A DNA stretch of 64,000 nucleotides from Cryptomeria japonica (Eukaryota > Streptophyta > Pinopsida > Cupressales > Cupressaceae), in NCBI RefSeq assembly GCF_030272615.1, contig NC_081408.1, forward strand, positions 763,241,673 to 763,305,672. The letters run 5' to 3'. A model generated the notes under the pieces. It made no database searches. It was not told where the DNA came from and worked only from the letters and a program-made list of their open reading frames with translations. This document shows positions 22,892 to 33,040 of this stretch, in pieces. Position 1 is the first letter of the stretch. Each line of letters opens with the position of its first letter. The position numbers and the translations under genes are program-made.

Positions 22892-23280
22892 ATGAAGATA
22901 AATTTCGGCGAAGCCTCTGCCGATGATTTGGGGATGGAAATGGAGATGGAGATGGAGATTGAAGAACTCAAGGCTGTGAAAGTGGTGGGCAAGGGAGCCA
23001 TGGGAACTGTGTTTTTGATCCAAAAACGGGGTTTTGATAGGCCTTTGGCTTTGAAGGCAATGAGCAAATCTGTTCTAGAGAAGCAGAAAGATGGGTTGAA
23101 GAGAGCTCGGGTGGAAAAGGAGATTTTGAGCAGTCTTAGACACCCATTTTTGCCCACATTGTTTGGTCAGGTGGATACGGAGAAAATTGTCGGGTGGGTT
23201 GTGGATTACTGCTCTGGTGGTGATTTGAATGGCCTTAGGCGTCGGCAACCGGAGAAAATATTTTCAGAGAATGTCATTCG
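22892..23280 (+). CDS. AGC-VIII protein kinase, exon 1 (N-lobe)
   Basis: Encodes residues 1-129 and two bases of codon 130 of a 383-residue Ser/Thr kinase, presumably a cytosolic or membrane-associated signalling enzyme that phosphorylates proteins with ATP. Visible: an acidic MEMEMEMEIEE start, glycine loop GKGAMG (G33, G35, G38), catalytic Lys55 in ALKAM, an alpha-C Glu near 75 (RARVEKEIL), and the RHPFLPTL and YCSGGDL motifs typical of plant AGC kinases. The start is fixed by an in-frame TAA 12 bases upstream. The exon ends CG|GTATGT, a good donor, and splicing to 26220 restores Arg130 and the FYAAEI helix. It is of the UNICORN/D6PK/PINOID group, probably UNICORN-like; the exact orthology is inference. 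Confidence 0.92.
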
Positions 23281-24698
23281 GTATGTTTGCTGTTTTCGTT
23301 TTCTTCTTTGCTTTGTCTCTCTTCCTCCAAATGTTTCTCAGGTTGTTTCATGATTTAGGGTGTGGTGGTTAGTTCATTATATCAATTTGGATGATTAGTT
23401 TCTATGAGATCAATTTTTAGAAATGTAGTGATTATTTTTTATGAAATCGAATTTTAGAACTGTGGTAATTAGATGTATACATAAGATGTCGGTACATCGT
23501 AGGAACTGAGTAGACGTTGCCATCTGAAATCCCTCTTTAACCTAAGAGGGAGATAATCGAATCTGAATTGAAGCTCTGAAATTAGTGATGAATTTGTCAT
23601 TGCATCAAAACTGAGACATGAATGCTGCGAATGAGCGATAGTTTTGCCATGAGGAATGTGATAGGTGTGGTGGTTGGTTTATGAGATCGCTTTTTTTCTA
23701 GAGATTTGGTGATTGGTCTCTATCAGATCAATTTCTAGAGGCGTGCTAAATAGTCTATCATCAGATCAAAACGTGCTGATATTAATAAACGTTTGGACCT
23801 TACTTATTCATCTTAAATACATTATTTGTCCCAAATTCTCAAAGTGATAGTTTATCTACAAAGTCGATTCCCAGTCACAGAAATGAGACGGTTGATCTGA
23901 CAACATGTTTTTATTCAAAAATAGGACTATGAGGAACCTGCCATTCAGCAAATATAAACATCAAAATAGTTCTGGAATCTTCGGCCAAGAGATTTGGCAA
24001 ATCTCCTCATTTAATGGTGGAGATCTCATTTGTTTTTCATTTGAGTTGGCGTGGCTAAATCTTTGTGCTTTGGAAAATGTGAGAAACCTATGGAAGGTTG
24101 GGTGTATTCTTGGAGAGACTTGAATATGAAGAAACTCAAGCCTTATTTGTAGTTTGGTAGTTGTTATTTAAGGTATGTTTTCAGCATGGGTGAAGTTTGT
24201 GAGTCTATTGGAGAGATTCAAAACCTTCATTTTAAGGGAGGATTTAGTAGTTGAGTCTTCTTATTTTTATGTCAGCTTGATTGACAAACCCTCCATTCAT
24301 GGTTTCAGGGCCACATCAGCATAGCTTTTGTTGAGGTATTTTAAAGGGTCCAAAAAATTAGATAGGTAGTTGTGTATCAAGTCATGTTTTATTGATGTTT
24401 TGATGTGGTATCATACGAACTCCTATTTTTTAGATTTAAGGAATACATTTCATTAAATTATGAGTATTCATGATAGACACTAACAATTTTAAAGTTACAA
24501 CTACTAGTGCTATATTATAAAAAAATAGTCAACATTAAATTAATAAATGTTTTCAAAACTATTGGAACATGTTTAACTACTAGGTCCTTTCCTCTATCAA
24601 GTCTTGCTTTAAAGTTAGCTAGACAACCAAATCTTGTAGATGGCATTGGAGTTGCAAAATTTGAAAATGATCTCTTTTAATAATAATTGACAATTTCA

Positions 24699-24813
24699 AT
24701 ACAACTTGAGTTGGCCTAGTGGCGGAGAACTTGTGCTCTTGAGAGAGAGGTCACAAGTTCAAATCCCACAAGGGGGTAGGGTATCAGCTTCGGCCCATTA
24801 TCAATCAAAAATA
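24699..24813 (+). mobile_element. tRNA-derived SINE in the kinase intron
   Basis: 115 bp with an internal pol III promoter: A box TGGCCTAGTGG (fits TRGYNNARNNG) and B box AGTTCAAATCC (fits RGTTCRANNCC), about 40 bases apart. It is flanked by a perfect 17-bp target duplication AATAATTGACAATTTCA (24682-24698 and 24814-24830), the mark of LINE-mediated insertion. The layout resembles the Au-type plant SINEs. It lies in the same sense as the gene. Confidence 0.88.
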
Positions 24814-25018
24814 AATAATTGACAATTTCACAATTGTTTTTCCTTTCTTTAATAGAAAAAAGATTAGGAATTTTCCAATCTAATTTGATAAACATATTTT
24901 TTGATTTAGAAATATTTTTAAAATATCATAGATATTAAAAAATTAAAAACATTTATCAATTTAAAAAATGAAATATTTTTTAATTTAATTATCTTTCCAT
25001 CTACTCATGGTCTAAAAA

Positions 25019-25758
25019 ATTATTTTCCTAGAATTGCTCTTTATTATTTTGATGTATTATAGAGTGTGATTTAAAACATGTTTAAAATTGAATACAACAT
25101 GTGAGATGTTAGTGATTATTTTTCTTTTAAAAATTAAAATAATTTATAATTATATTTTTTATAAATTATTTAATAATTAAAATAAAATCTTGATAAACAA
25201 TTAGGTAAGTATTTTTTTTTTGTTAAAATTTGGAATATTTCAAATCATACCTAAAAAAAATTAAAAAATTATTTTCCTAGAATTGCTCTTTATTATTTTG
25301 ATGTATTATAGAGTGTGATTTAAAACATATTTAAAATTGAATACAACATGTGAGATGTTAGTGATTATTTTTATTTTAAAAATTAAAATAATTTATAATT
25401 ATATTTTTTATAAATTATTTAATAATTAAAATAAAATTTTGATAAACAATTAGGTAAGTATTTTTTTTTGTTAAAATTTGGAATATTTCAAATCATATCT
25501 AAAAAAAAAAAAAAAAAAAATTTCCTAGAATTGCTCTTTATTATTTTGATGTATTATAGAGTGTGATTTAAAACATGTTTAAAATTGAATACAACATGTG
25601 AGATGTTAGTGATTATTTTTATTTTAAAAATTAAAATAATTTATAATTATATTTTTTATAAATTATTTAATAATTAAAATAAAATTTTGATAAAGAATTA
25701 AGTATTTTTTTTGGTTAAAATTTCGAATATTTCAAATCATACCTAAAAAAAATTAAAT
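25019..25758 (+). repeat. Three-copy ~249-bp tandem repeat in the kinase intron
   Basis: Units start CCTAGAATTGCTCTTTATT at 25027, 25276 and 25524 (spacing 249 and 248) and end at CAAATCATACCTAAAAA. The three are almost identical, so the expansion is young. Unit edges are A-rich (20 A near 25501). Confidence 0.92.
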
Positions 25759-26219
25759 ATATTAATATTATAAAATAGCATATTTTTTAAATACATGATT
25801 TATCATATATTTTTTTTTGCTTTAATATTTTTCTATTTAATCTCTTTTTAATCTGCCTTGTACAAAAATTACTAGCATGAAGAGGCTTTATCTGAGACAC
25901 TTAAACCTTGCAGCCTTTGTGTGACCAGTTCTGAACTAATTTGTTGCTTAAAAACCTGCACATATGTCCTGCACGTGTACTTTGAGACGAGAAATTATGT
26001 TTAAAAGAGTTGGAATTATTGAAAGTATGTTTTAATTTTAATTTTCTTTCATTATTTTAAAATATTCGGTCAAAAATGTCCAACAAAAGTTTTGAGTTTT
26101 TGCATGCTTCCAGACTTGACTTGTTTGTAGCTTTTTTTAGTCTATTAAACATTAAGCAGTTGGACGGCTAAATATGACATATATTTTAAACACTTCTGAC
26201 GCGGTTATCGTATTGGCAG

Positions 26220-26982
26220 GTTCTATGCCGCTGAGATCATATTGGCGCTGGAACATTTGCACAGCGTGGGCATTGTCTACAGAGACCTAAAGCCCGAAAA
26301 CGTCCTTGTGCAAGAGGACGGTCACATTATGCTCACCGACTTTGACCTCTCCGCGGTTCTTAGACCGCCAACGGAACCGCCACAGTCTCCAAAACGGCCG
26401 GGAAAGTTCGCGTTCATGACATCGTGCGTTACTAGCTCGGTTTCACGTGTTTCTCCCGTAAACAAAAAGCCCCCCAACACGAAAACAAATTCTTTAGTGG
26501 GAACGGAGGAGTACGTGTCGCCGGAAATGCTCGAAGGCGGCGGCCACGACTTTCCCGTCGACTGGTGGGCCTTCGGAGTTTTGCTCTACGAGTTGAGCTC
26601 CGGCAAAACGCCGTTCACGGGGGCGACGAGAAAAGATACGTTTTACAACGTTCTGGTGAGGCAACCCCCGTTTTCCGGCCGCTGGACTCCGTTACGGGAC
26701 CTCATTCAGAGATTGCTTATAAAAGATCCCAAACGGAGACTGGGTTTTAATGGGGTTGAAGAAATTAAATCACACTTTTTTTTCCGAGGCCTCGATTGGG
26801 AATCTATCGAGATGCTTGTTAACGTCACTGCGCCGCCATTTGTTCCTTCCCCCGTTTGCATGGACGATGTCGCCGCCATGCAGCGCATCGACGTCGAAAG
26901 ACATCTTCTTTACCGGGAGGACAGTAAAAATGAAATGTCTCAGTCTGAAGGAAACCAAACTGATGTCTTTTCAGGGTTTTAG
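26220..26982 (+). CDS. AGC-VIII protein kinase, exon 2 (C-lobe and tail)
   Basis: Residues 130-383. Visible: catalytic loop YRDLKPEN (Asp152), DFD at 170-172 in place of DFG, which defines plant AGC-VIII kinases, and a short insertion of about 45 residues before the activation segment [13 protein letters not shown]. Ser221 sits at the usual PDK1 site, and SPE replaces APE. Next is [13 protein letters not shown], and the protein ends DVFSGF, an FxxF C-terminus like the PDK1-binding motif of AGC kinases. GTEEYV and the short insert favour the UNICORN-like branch. The exon is GC- and CpG-rich in an AT-rich neighbourhood, a sign of a maintained gene. From codon 197 of this exon onward the DNA is duplicated at 34811. 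Confidence 0.93.
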
Positions 26983-28081
26983 AAACGGGGTTGTTTAGTT
27001 TTGAAAGGTTTGAGCACCAGGAGAGAGTCACGCAGTATTTTTTGTGTTGGTGACTCTGATCATGAGTCTGTTTTGTAAAGATATATGATCGACTTCCTTC
27101 ATGACTGTACTTCTGGATTTCCCCAAGGGACAATCTCCACCTTTGTATGCGGCAAAGGCTTCATAACGCTGACAGGGCAAATAGATGACTGCTTAGACCA
27201 TTCGCTCTGCTTTCTTAACTAAAGGTCTAAATAATTGCCATTTGCCTTCACACTTTGTGATATATATACTAAAATGTTTATTCTTATATTTCATGACTGG
27301 AATGCATATGTCAGATTTTAACACTAGTTTAGAGGGTTGTAAGGGTGCATATATTTTGACACAATAGATTTGTTTGTTTAGTACTGTTAAAAGATAAATC
27401 TGTTTGTTTAAGTGTATACACTAACGTTTAATATTTTATGTCTGGAACATATATGTCAGATTTTAATATTTAGAGGGTTGTAAGAGTATAAATATTCATA
27501 AAATTATATAAACTAGCACTTGCATAAAAAATAAGGTGTAATGGTTAGGCTGATAGTATAATGTACTTTGAATAAAATATTGGATGGTTAAAAATCACAA
27601 AATGTAAAAATTCAATTTATTATCAATAATCATTTGTAAATAGATCAAATGTATATTTGATTTATATTATATATTTTTAAAATTCCATATGTTCACATTT
27701 GCAAAATTATATGAGAGATTGATAAGTTCAAACAAGAAATTATTTGCTTAAAATGGCATTAAAAGCTTGTGTTATTTTCCCCCACAAAATATGCATACAA
27801 ATCCTTGAAGCATTTTAAGAGTAATCACTATATTAGTCATCATGAGGAAGACCATGTGCTTAAGACAAATAAAGAACTATTATTAAATAGGATCTTGCAT
27901 CAACTTAACCTTTATGTATTAGCAATTATATAGAAAAGATAGAGAGCAACCACTACCGAAACAATGAGAATAGTAAAATTCTTGTTGTCCACCATTTACC
28001 TCATATTACACATGCCATCTAGTTAAAGATTAAATTTGTTGACCAATTGAATCCAAGGGAAAAACAAAGTCTATTAGAGCT
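26983..28081 (+). other. 3' flank of the kinase gene; no other gene seen
   Basis: Probable 3' UTR and AT-rich downstream DNA, repeated at 34985-36090. No convincing poly(A) signal could be chosen among several A-rich words. Confidence 0.5.
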
Positions 28082-28252
28082 CTATGCTTTTTCTCTATGA
28101 ATCCTCCTAGAGAGCTAAATATCCTTAGGCATGATGGTGACTCTCTTAGCGTGGATGGAACACAAGTTGCTATCCTCAAAAAGGTCCACCAAATATGATT
28201 CTATTGTCTCTTGCTATGCTAGAACAACACGACTCTGAAATTACAGATTAGT
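28082..28252 (-). pseudogene. Histone H3 (H3.3-type) pseudogene, last exon, copy A
   Basis: Minus-strand translation after the acceptor TTTTTGTAG matches the H3 C-terminus: [19 protein letters not shown], then TIMPKDI, a stop in place of Gln, LSRRIHREKA and TAG at the normal end. Nucleosome core protein in life, dead here: stops interrupt it at three codons (for example CAG to TAG in KDIQL). The exon start corresponds to Thr of TDLRFQS, the usual intron site of plant H3.3 genes, so this came from an intron-bearing gene rather than a retrocopy. The upstream exon is at 31055. The stops at KDI and LA are shared with copy B, so decay preceded the duplication. Confidence 0.88.
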
Positions 28253-29208
28253 CTACAAAAATCATTATTGCACAATATTAACCAATTACAGTTGAAACTG
28301 GATATGAAATCACCTTGCCTTCCTTGGTGCCTTTCTTCAAATGGGACTACAGCCAAGGTTTGTTTTTTCTGGTGGACAGTTTGTCACAAAAAAATTCTAA
28401 CTGTTGATAACCTCAAGAGGCACAACTTTTAGTTGGCCAACATATGTGTGCTATGTGAAAATGATGAGGAGATTATCAAACATGTTTTTTTCCATTGTTC
28501 CTTCTCTTGGAATGTAAGGTAGAAGATTGTTGGCATGCTTATCCTTGACTGGGTCTCTATTAATGTTGTCAAGGATAATCTACTTAGTGGGTATGTGCCT
28601 TCCCCTCACCCCCTATCTTTGGAGTTGTGGTGGCAAACCTTTTCTCACACAAGATGTAGTCTATAGAAACAATGCAATGACAAGATTTTTAGAGAAAGAA
28701 GGTGTATGTTGGAAGATTTAACCAATGGGATTATCTCTAATGTCTAGGAGAATATGGTTTGTTTTGTGAAGAGGAAACATTCTCACCCTTTCCTTCCTCT
28801 GGACTGGGCAATCACTAGATCGTGGGACATCGATACAATCCTTTATGGCTTCCCTGCCCCTCCTACGGTTTCTGTAATGCTATCAAACGAACCCCCCAAC
28901 ACCAGTTGGCTGAAGCTAAATATCAACGGGTAATCTTGCGATAACCCGGGTCAGGCAGGAGGGGGTGAAGTGATGAGAGACTCACATGGCAACCTCATCC
29001 TTGCTTATGTGGAAAATTTTAGAATTCAAACCTTGAGCTTGGCTGAAGTGACAACTATATATCACGGGTTAATTGCATCTAGAGACAAGGGGCTTAAATG
29101 CATAATTATTGAAGGTGACTATAACAATATAATCATGATACTTTTAAAGAAGCGGCTAAACCAAACTATAAATCTAACCCACTTATCGCCAAGTGTCGTG
29201 CTCTCCTT

Positions 29209-29963
29209 ATGTTGAGGGGATTAAAGGTGATTAAAGGTGATCTAGATACTTATGTTGAGGGGATGATCAATCACGATCCTAATCTCTCTATTGCATTTGT
29301 TCATGCTCAAGATAATGGAAATGTGAAGATTGACAGTGTCACTTTCATGGTCTCGACGGAGACAATTGCGAAGGAGACTAGGCTGGCCCTTGATGGCATA
29401 CCCTTTCGCCAAAAACCTAAAGGGTATTACAAGGATGACTTTGATAAGTTCTTTGAATCAGGTGAAGGGGTTTCTAGGCTTCAAAGTGGTTACAACAAGG
29501 AGGAGCTACCTGGAATTTGGAAGGATGCAACTCTGTTGTTTATGAAGTACTTTACCTTGGATAGCATAAAAGGAGGTTTCATCTGCAGATCTTCCCCATG
29601 TTAAAAAATATCCACTATGGGGTAAGAGTGAATTTCCCCTTTTGGGTTATGTCTTCTTTGTCTAGGTCTATTTATAAAGCCATTGTTAAGGGTAAACCCC
29701 CTCTCCATCAAGGCCTCATTCGTAGATTGTATGATTTCCACCTGGATTTATCCCCCTCTAGTGGGGTCCCTTCTGTTGAGATTGGGTCTACCTATGATCC
29801 CTATTTATATGTGTACCTTATTGTTACTCCCTCTAATTCTTTAGAAGTGTCTCATTTAGGTTCTAAAATGCCCACTAGGAAAAACCCTATTAGAAAGGGC
29901 AAATTCAAGGCCAAAACCATGACCAAAAAGGATCGGGACGTGGATGTTCAGCTTGAGATGTAA
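29209..29963 (+). pseudogene. Extra ORF after the LINE RNase H domain, copy A
   Basis: Two frames overlapping near 29600 give about 240 codons: VKIDSVTFMVSTETIAKET, KPKGYYKDDFDKFFESGEG, LPGIWKDATLLFMKYFTL, then VNFPFWVMSSLSRSIYKAI, LHQGLIRRLYDFHLDL, and a basic end MPTRKNPIRKGKFKAK. I do not recognise the family with certainty. The pattern recalls Gag-like ORFs repeated in large plant genomes. It lies between RNase H and the LINE 3' end inside one target duplication. A Lys/Glu coiled-coil stretch (30169-30560) may be its original C-terminus. Confidence 0.45.
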
Positions 29964-30168
29964 TAGAATGTCCTCGGATGATTCCTTAACTCCTTAGATG
30001 GTACAGGGTTAGATTAGTCCCCTGATAAAAATTGATGTTAATCCTAGCCCTTCCCCCATAAATCCTCCCTCCTCTGCTAATACCAAACCTTCGAGCTCAA
30101 TCTTTGTTCTAACTAAAATTGTAAAGGACCTAAGAGAGGACTACCTGTGAAAATGACTCTTTCTGCAG

Positions 30169-30568
30169 ATGAATGTGGCCATCAAAAAGATCAATTGGTT
30201 GGAGGCAGGGACTGAGGTGGAGGCCAGGGGTAATGCTTGGGTGGATGATTTGGATGACAAATTTTGGAGAATTGCCAACAATCTTGCTGGCATTATGAGA
30301 CAATGGGAAAAGGTGGGCAAAAAGATTGATGATATGGACTCCAAGAGCAAGATGGCAGGGACATTGGAAGAGGTTTAGAAAACCTAGGAGGCCCTTAAAA
30401 AAAATTGAGAAGGTCAACCATACTTGTAGGAACATGGCTAGTAAGCACAATGCCTCCCTACAAGTTATTCACGATGAGATGGAAAGGAGAAGGGAGAAGA
30501 AAATAAATGCATTGAATCCCTGGCCATGGGCTCTAGCCGCACAACTTCCTTGGTTAAATCCACCCTAA
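30169..30568 (+). pseudogene. Coiled-coil coding remnant near the LINE 3' end, copy A
   Basis: Two overlapping frames give MNVAIKKINWLEAGTEVEAR, then DDKFWRIANNLAGIMRQWEK, and, after a shift, MASKHNASLQVIHDEMERRR. The helical, heptad-like pattern suggests a coiled coil. The region is repeated at 38155-38560. Function unknown. Confidence 0.4.
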
Positions 30569-31054
30569 CTCCGCATTGGTCTCCTCTGGCTCTAGGATTG
30601 GGTTGAGTAAAAAAGTTTATTTTTTTAATAAAGTGCTTACTTTGTGCCAATATTGGTAGGAAAAGGGTACCCCCATGTAGTAGGTCCCATTTATTTGTGT
30701 TTGTATTAGGTGGTTGTTTTGTGTTTTTGGTTGTCTCGGTTCTTCTCTATTTGCAAGTCTTTTAGTTTAGCTGTTGGCTCTTTGTTCACCTTGCTAGGTT
30801 TTTGTTGTGCTTTGGTGGGGTTTTTTTTTGTTGGTTGCACATCCCTTATGCACTCTTGGTATCACTTTGTAGATATGTAATCGTATGGGCCTATCCCACT
30901 TTTATTAATCAAAACATTAACCATGATATAGAACTACCAACCATAAAATGATCTAAGACAAACCTAATTTCTAAAGGTTGAAGCTATAGATCAGAAAATG
31001 TAAATATTGATGGAAAAAGGAGAAATAAGGAAAAGGAGAAGGACATATGCATAC

Positions 31055-31102
31055 CTTAAAATCCTGCACAATTTCTCTAACTAGTCTTTGAAAAGGAAAT
31101 GG
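31055..31102 (-). pseudogene. Histone H3 pseudogene, internal exon, copy A
   Basis: Minus-strand PFPFQRLVREIVQDFK is followed by the donor GTATGC. It equals LPFQRLVREIAQDFK of H3, the residues just before the exon at 28082. The two exons and their splice signals are 2.8 kb apart because the LINE sits in the intron. The upstream edge of this exon is uncertain. Confidence 0.85.
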
Positions 31103-31637
31103 TGTAATGATAATGGGAACACATGGAAGAGTGTAACAATGGTTCAAATTCCCTGTCCACAATAAGACTCATTACAACCCATGGCTTTCATGTGGTGAGG
31201 TGAGGATGTTATATGATAAACATTACAAACATTCAAGGATGGCACATGCTTATACATTGGGGACATATCCACGTTATATCTTAAGAAAATTTTCATCCAA
31301 TACCCACAAAAGAATGCAGGCCAAATTTATCACACACTACTTTGAGGGCTACCCATAATCTCATCCACTATTTACTATATTAACATCTATTTACTTTTTT
31401 AAAAAATCACATTTCTAATATATTTTAACATAGTTTATCAAACTTACAATAAATACATATTCATTTAACAATATTTATACCTTACAACCCTCAAAATTTT
31501 AAAATTTGACATATCACTCATAAAAAATAAGATTAAACATTAATGTGTATATCACTAGATATATTGAGGATTTCTTAGACTTAAATATACAAAACTTAGG
31601 AACTCTTACATCATTTTGATTGTTAAAAATGTATATG

Positions 31638-31726
<89 letters not shown>

Positions 31727-31751
31727 GTATGTATATATATATATATGTATG

Positions 31752-31803
<52 letters not shown>

Positions 31804-32545
31804 TTAAATTATAATAATATTTTTATAATTTAAATAAATATGTTATAATAATATTAAAATATATTATTTAAAAAGATTAAAAATTAGATGGTGATATTTA
31901 ATTTTATTAATTCTTTATTTATTTGTGATATTGCTATCAGGATTTAACTATGTAGTTTTTTAGTCAAACTCATTTTCCCATGTTTCATGAGTAGTGGTTC
32001 ACAAGAACCGATCTCTTATGAGAATGAATGGTCCACTTAGCACTTATTGCATCTAGGTGATGCTCACAGAGGTGAAGCATTGGGCCTTCTTGGGAGTTCA
32101 CCCATCCCAACACTACTACAACTCAAGCACACTTAATCACAAAGTTTTATCCAAGGTTAAACCCACTTAGCTTGCAACCCCATTTTCAAAACCTTTAGCA
32201 AGTGTTGTGTCTTATGAACCATTCATTATAGAATCCCTTTAACTCATCATTTGATAGATAGGAGTTATTTTTATTTATTTTCCTTCATTTTTTAAATGTA
32301 TGTAAAATACTATATTATATAATTGATAAGTCTAACATCTATTCATTAAAAAAATATTATATTTAGCCAGTAGGCTAGTGTATATGGGGGAGTCCCCACC
32401 TAAAAATTGCATCATGCCGCAAATATGATGTCGGTTTCTCACGTCGAAAATTTCTAGGCCCATAAAAAATTATATGCACCAAAAAACACACCACCTCTTC
32501 AAGTTTTTAAATTTGGTAATTTTAGATCCATCTAAAGGAATACAA
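31103..32545. other. Duplicated non-coding stretch with a TA/GTAT microsatellite
   Basis: Matches 39091-40345. Short frames that stay open in both copies (CGEVRMLYDKYYKHSRMAHA in copy B at 39096-39347, and 39852-40049) have no recognisable domain. The tract at 31630-31805 is (TA)n with GTAT and ACAT units and is nearly absent from copy B. Confidence 0.55.
31630..31805. repeat. TA/GTAT microsatellite
   Basis: About 175 bases of TA runs with GTATGTATGTAT and TACATA interruptions. Copy B has only about 22 bases of TA at 39612-39633. Tyr/Ile/Met-rich frames here are artefacts. Confidence 0.95.
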
Positions 32546-32635
32546 ATGACACCTAGACAACCTGGAAGTCCACGGGGAGAAAGCCTCCTAGGAAGCATCT
32601 CGCCACTAAGGTTACCTTCTAAATGCCCTAGTACA
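32546..32635 (+). pseudogene. Histone H3 N-terminal fragment, opposite strand, copy A
   Basis: Plus-strand frame from an ATG near 32546 gives, after small indels, KSTGRKPPRKHLATK against KSTGGKAPRKQLATK of H3. The nucleotide match starts at the ATG. It lies on the strand opposite to the H3 exons at 31055 and 28082. Either the gene was inverted internally or two separate H3 fragments are present. A stop is already present before KST. Confidence 0.7.
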
Positions 32636-33040
32636 ATAGTGCATACATTTTAATGTGGCTAGGGTTTTAAATTTAGGTTTACATTTTTTAATTAAATACC
32701 GGATGTTATATTCTAGCTTATCAAAAAAATGGAAAGGGATGAGAAATATCCATTTTCAGAGTTAAATACTAGTTGGCACATTCCTTTTTCATTTGAAAAT
32801 TTAGATATAATAATAAGGGTTTGAAAAATACAATTTTGAGTTTAATAAAGCTTGATAAATTAGAAAAAAATGAAATTTCCCACAAATATTATATCTGAAT
32901 TTTTTGAACCTTGATTTTTATATCTAAATTAGAAAAAATTGAATTGTCACACAGATATTATATTATAAAATTTAGATATAAAAATCATGGTTGGCACATT
33001 CTTGTCAATGACAAAGCAAAAAACCATTCACCCATACAAT

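Larger units (their letters stand above)
23281..26219 (+). other. Kinase intron (2,939 bp, GT...AG)
   Basis: Donor GTATGT and acceptor TTGGCAG join the kinase frame exactly. The intron is AT-rich and grew by insertion and local duplication: it holds a SINE (24699-24813) and a three-copy 249-bp tandem block (25019-25758). No other coding sequence is credible in it; the 72-codon frame at 23905 has no domain. Confidence 0.9.
28285..30915 (+). mobile_element. 5'-truncated LINE in the H3 intron, copy A
   Basis: A plus-strand non-LTR element flanked by ATTAACCA (28277-28284 and 30916-30923). It begins inside the RT zinc-binding domain (FFWWTVCHKKILTVDNLKRH, CVLCENDEE...HCSFS). It continues with an RNase H-like part (PGQAGGGEVMRDSHGNLI, SLAEVTTIYHGLI, IIEGDYNN) and then an extra coding region, and ends in a T/G-rich tail closing TTTATTAATCAAAAC. 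Frames are broken by stops and shifts. The RT proper and the endonuclease are lost by 5' truncation. Confidence 0.75.

Noticed and set aside
31616-31814. Tyr/Ile/Met repeat proteins
   Set aside because: Translations of a TA/GTAT microsatellite.
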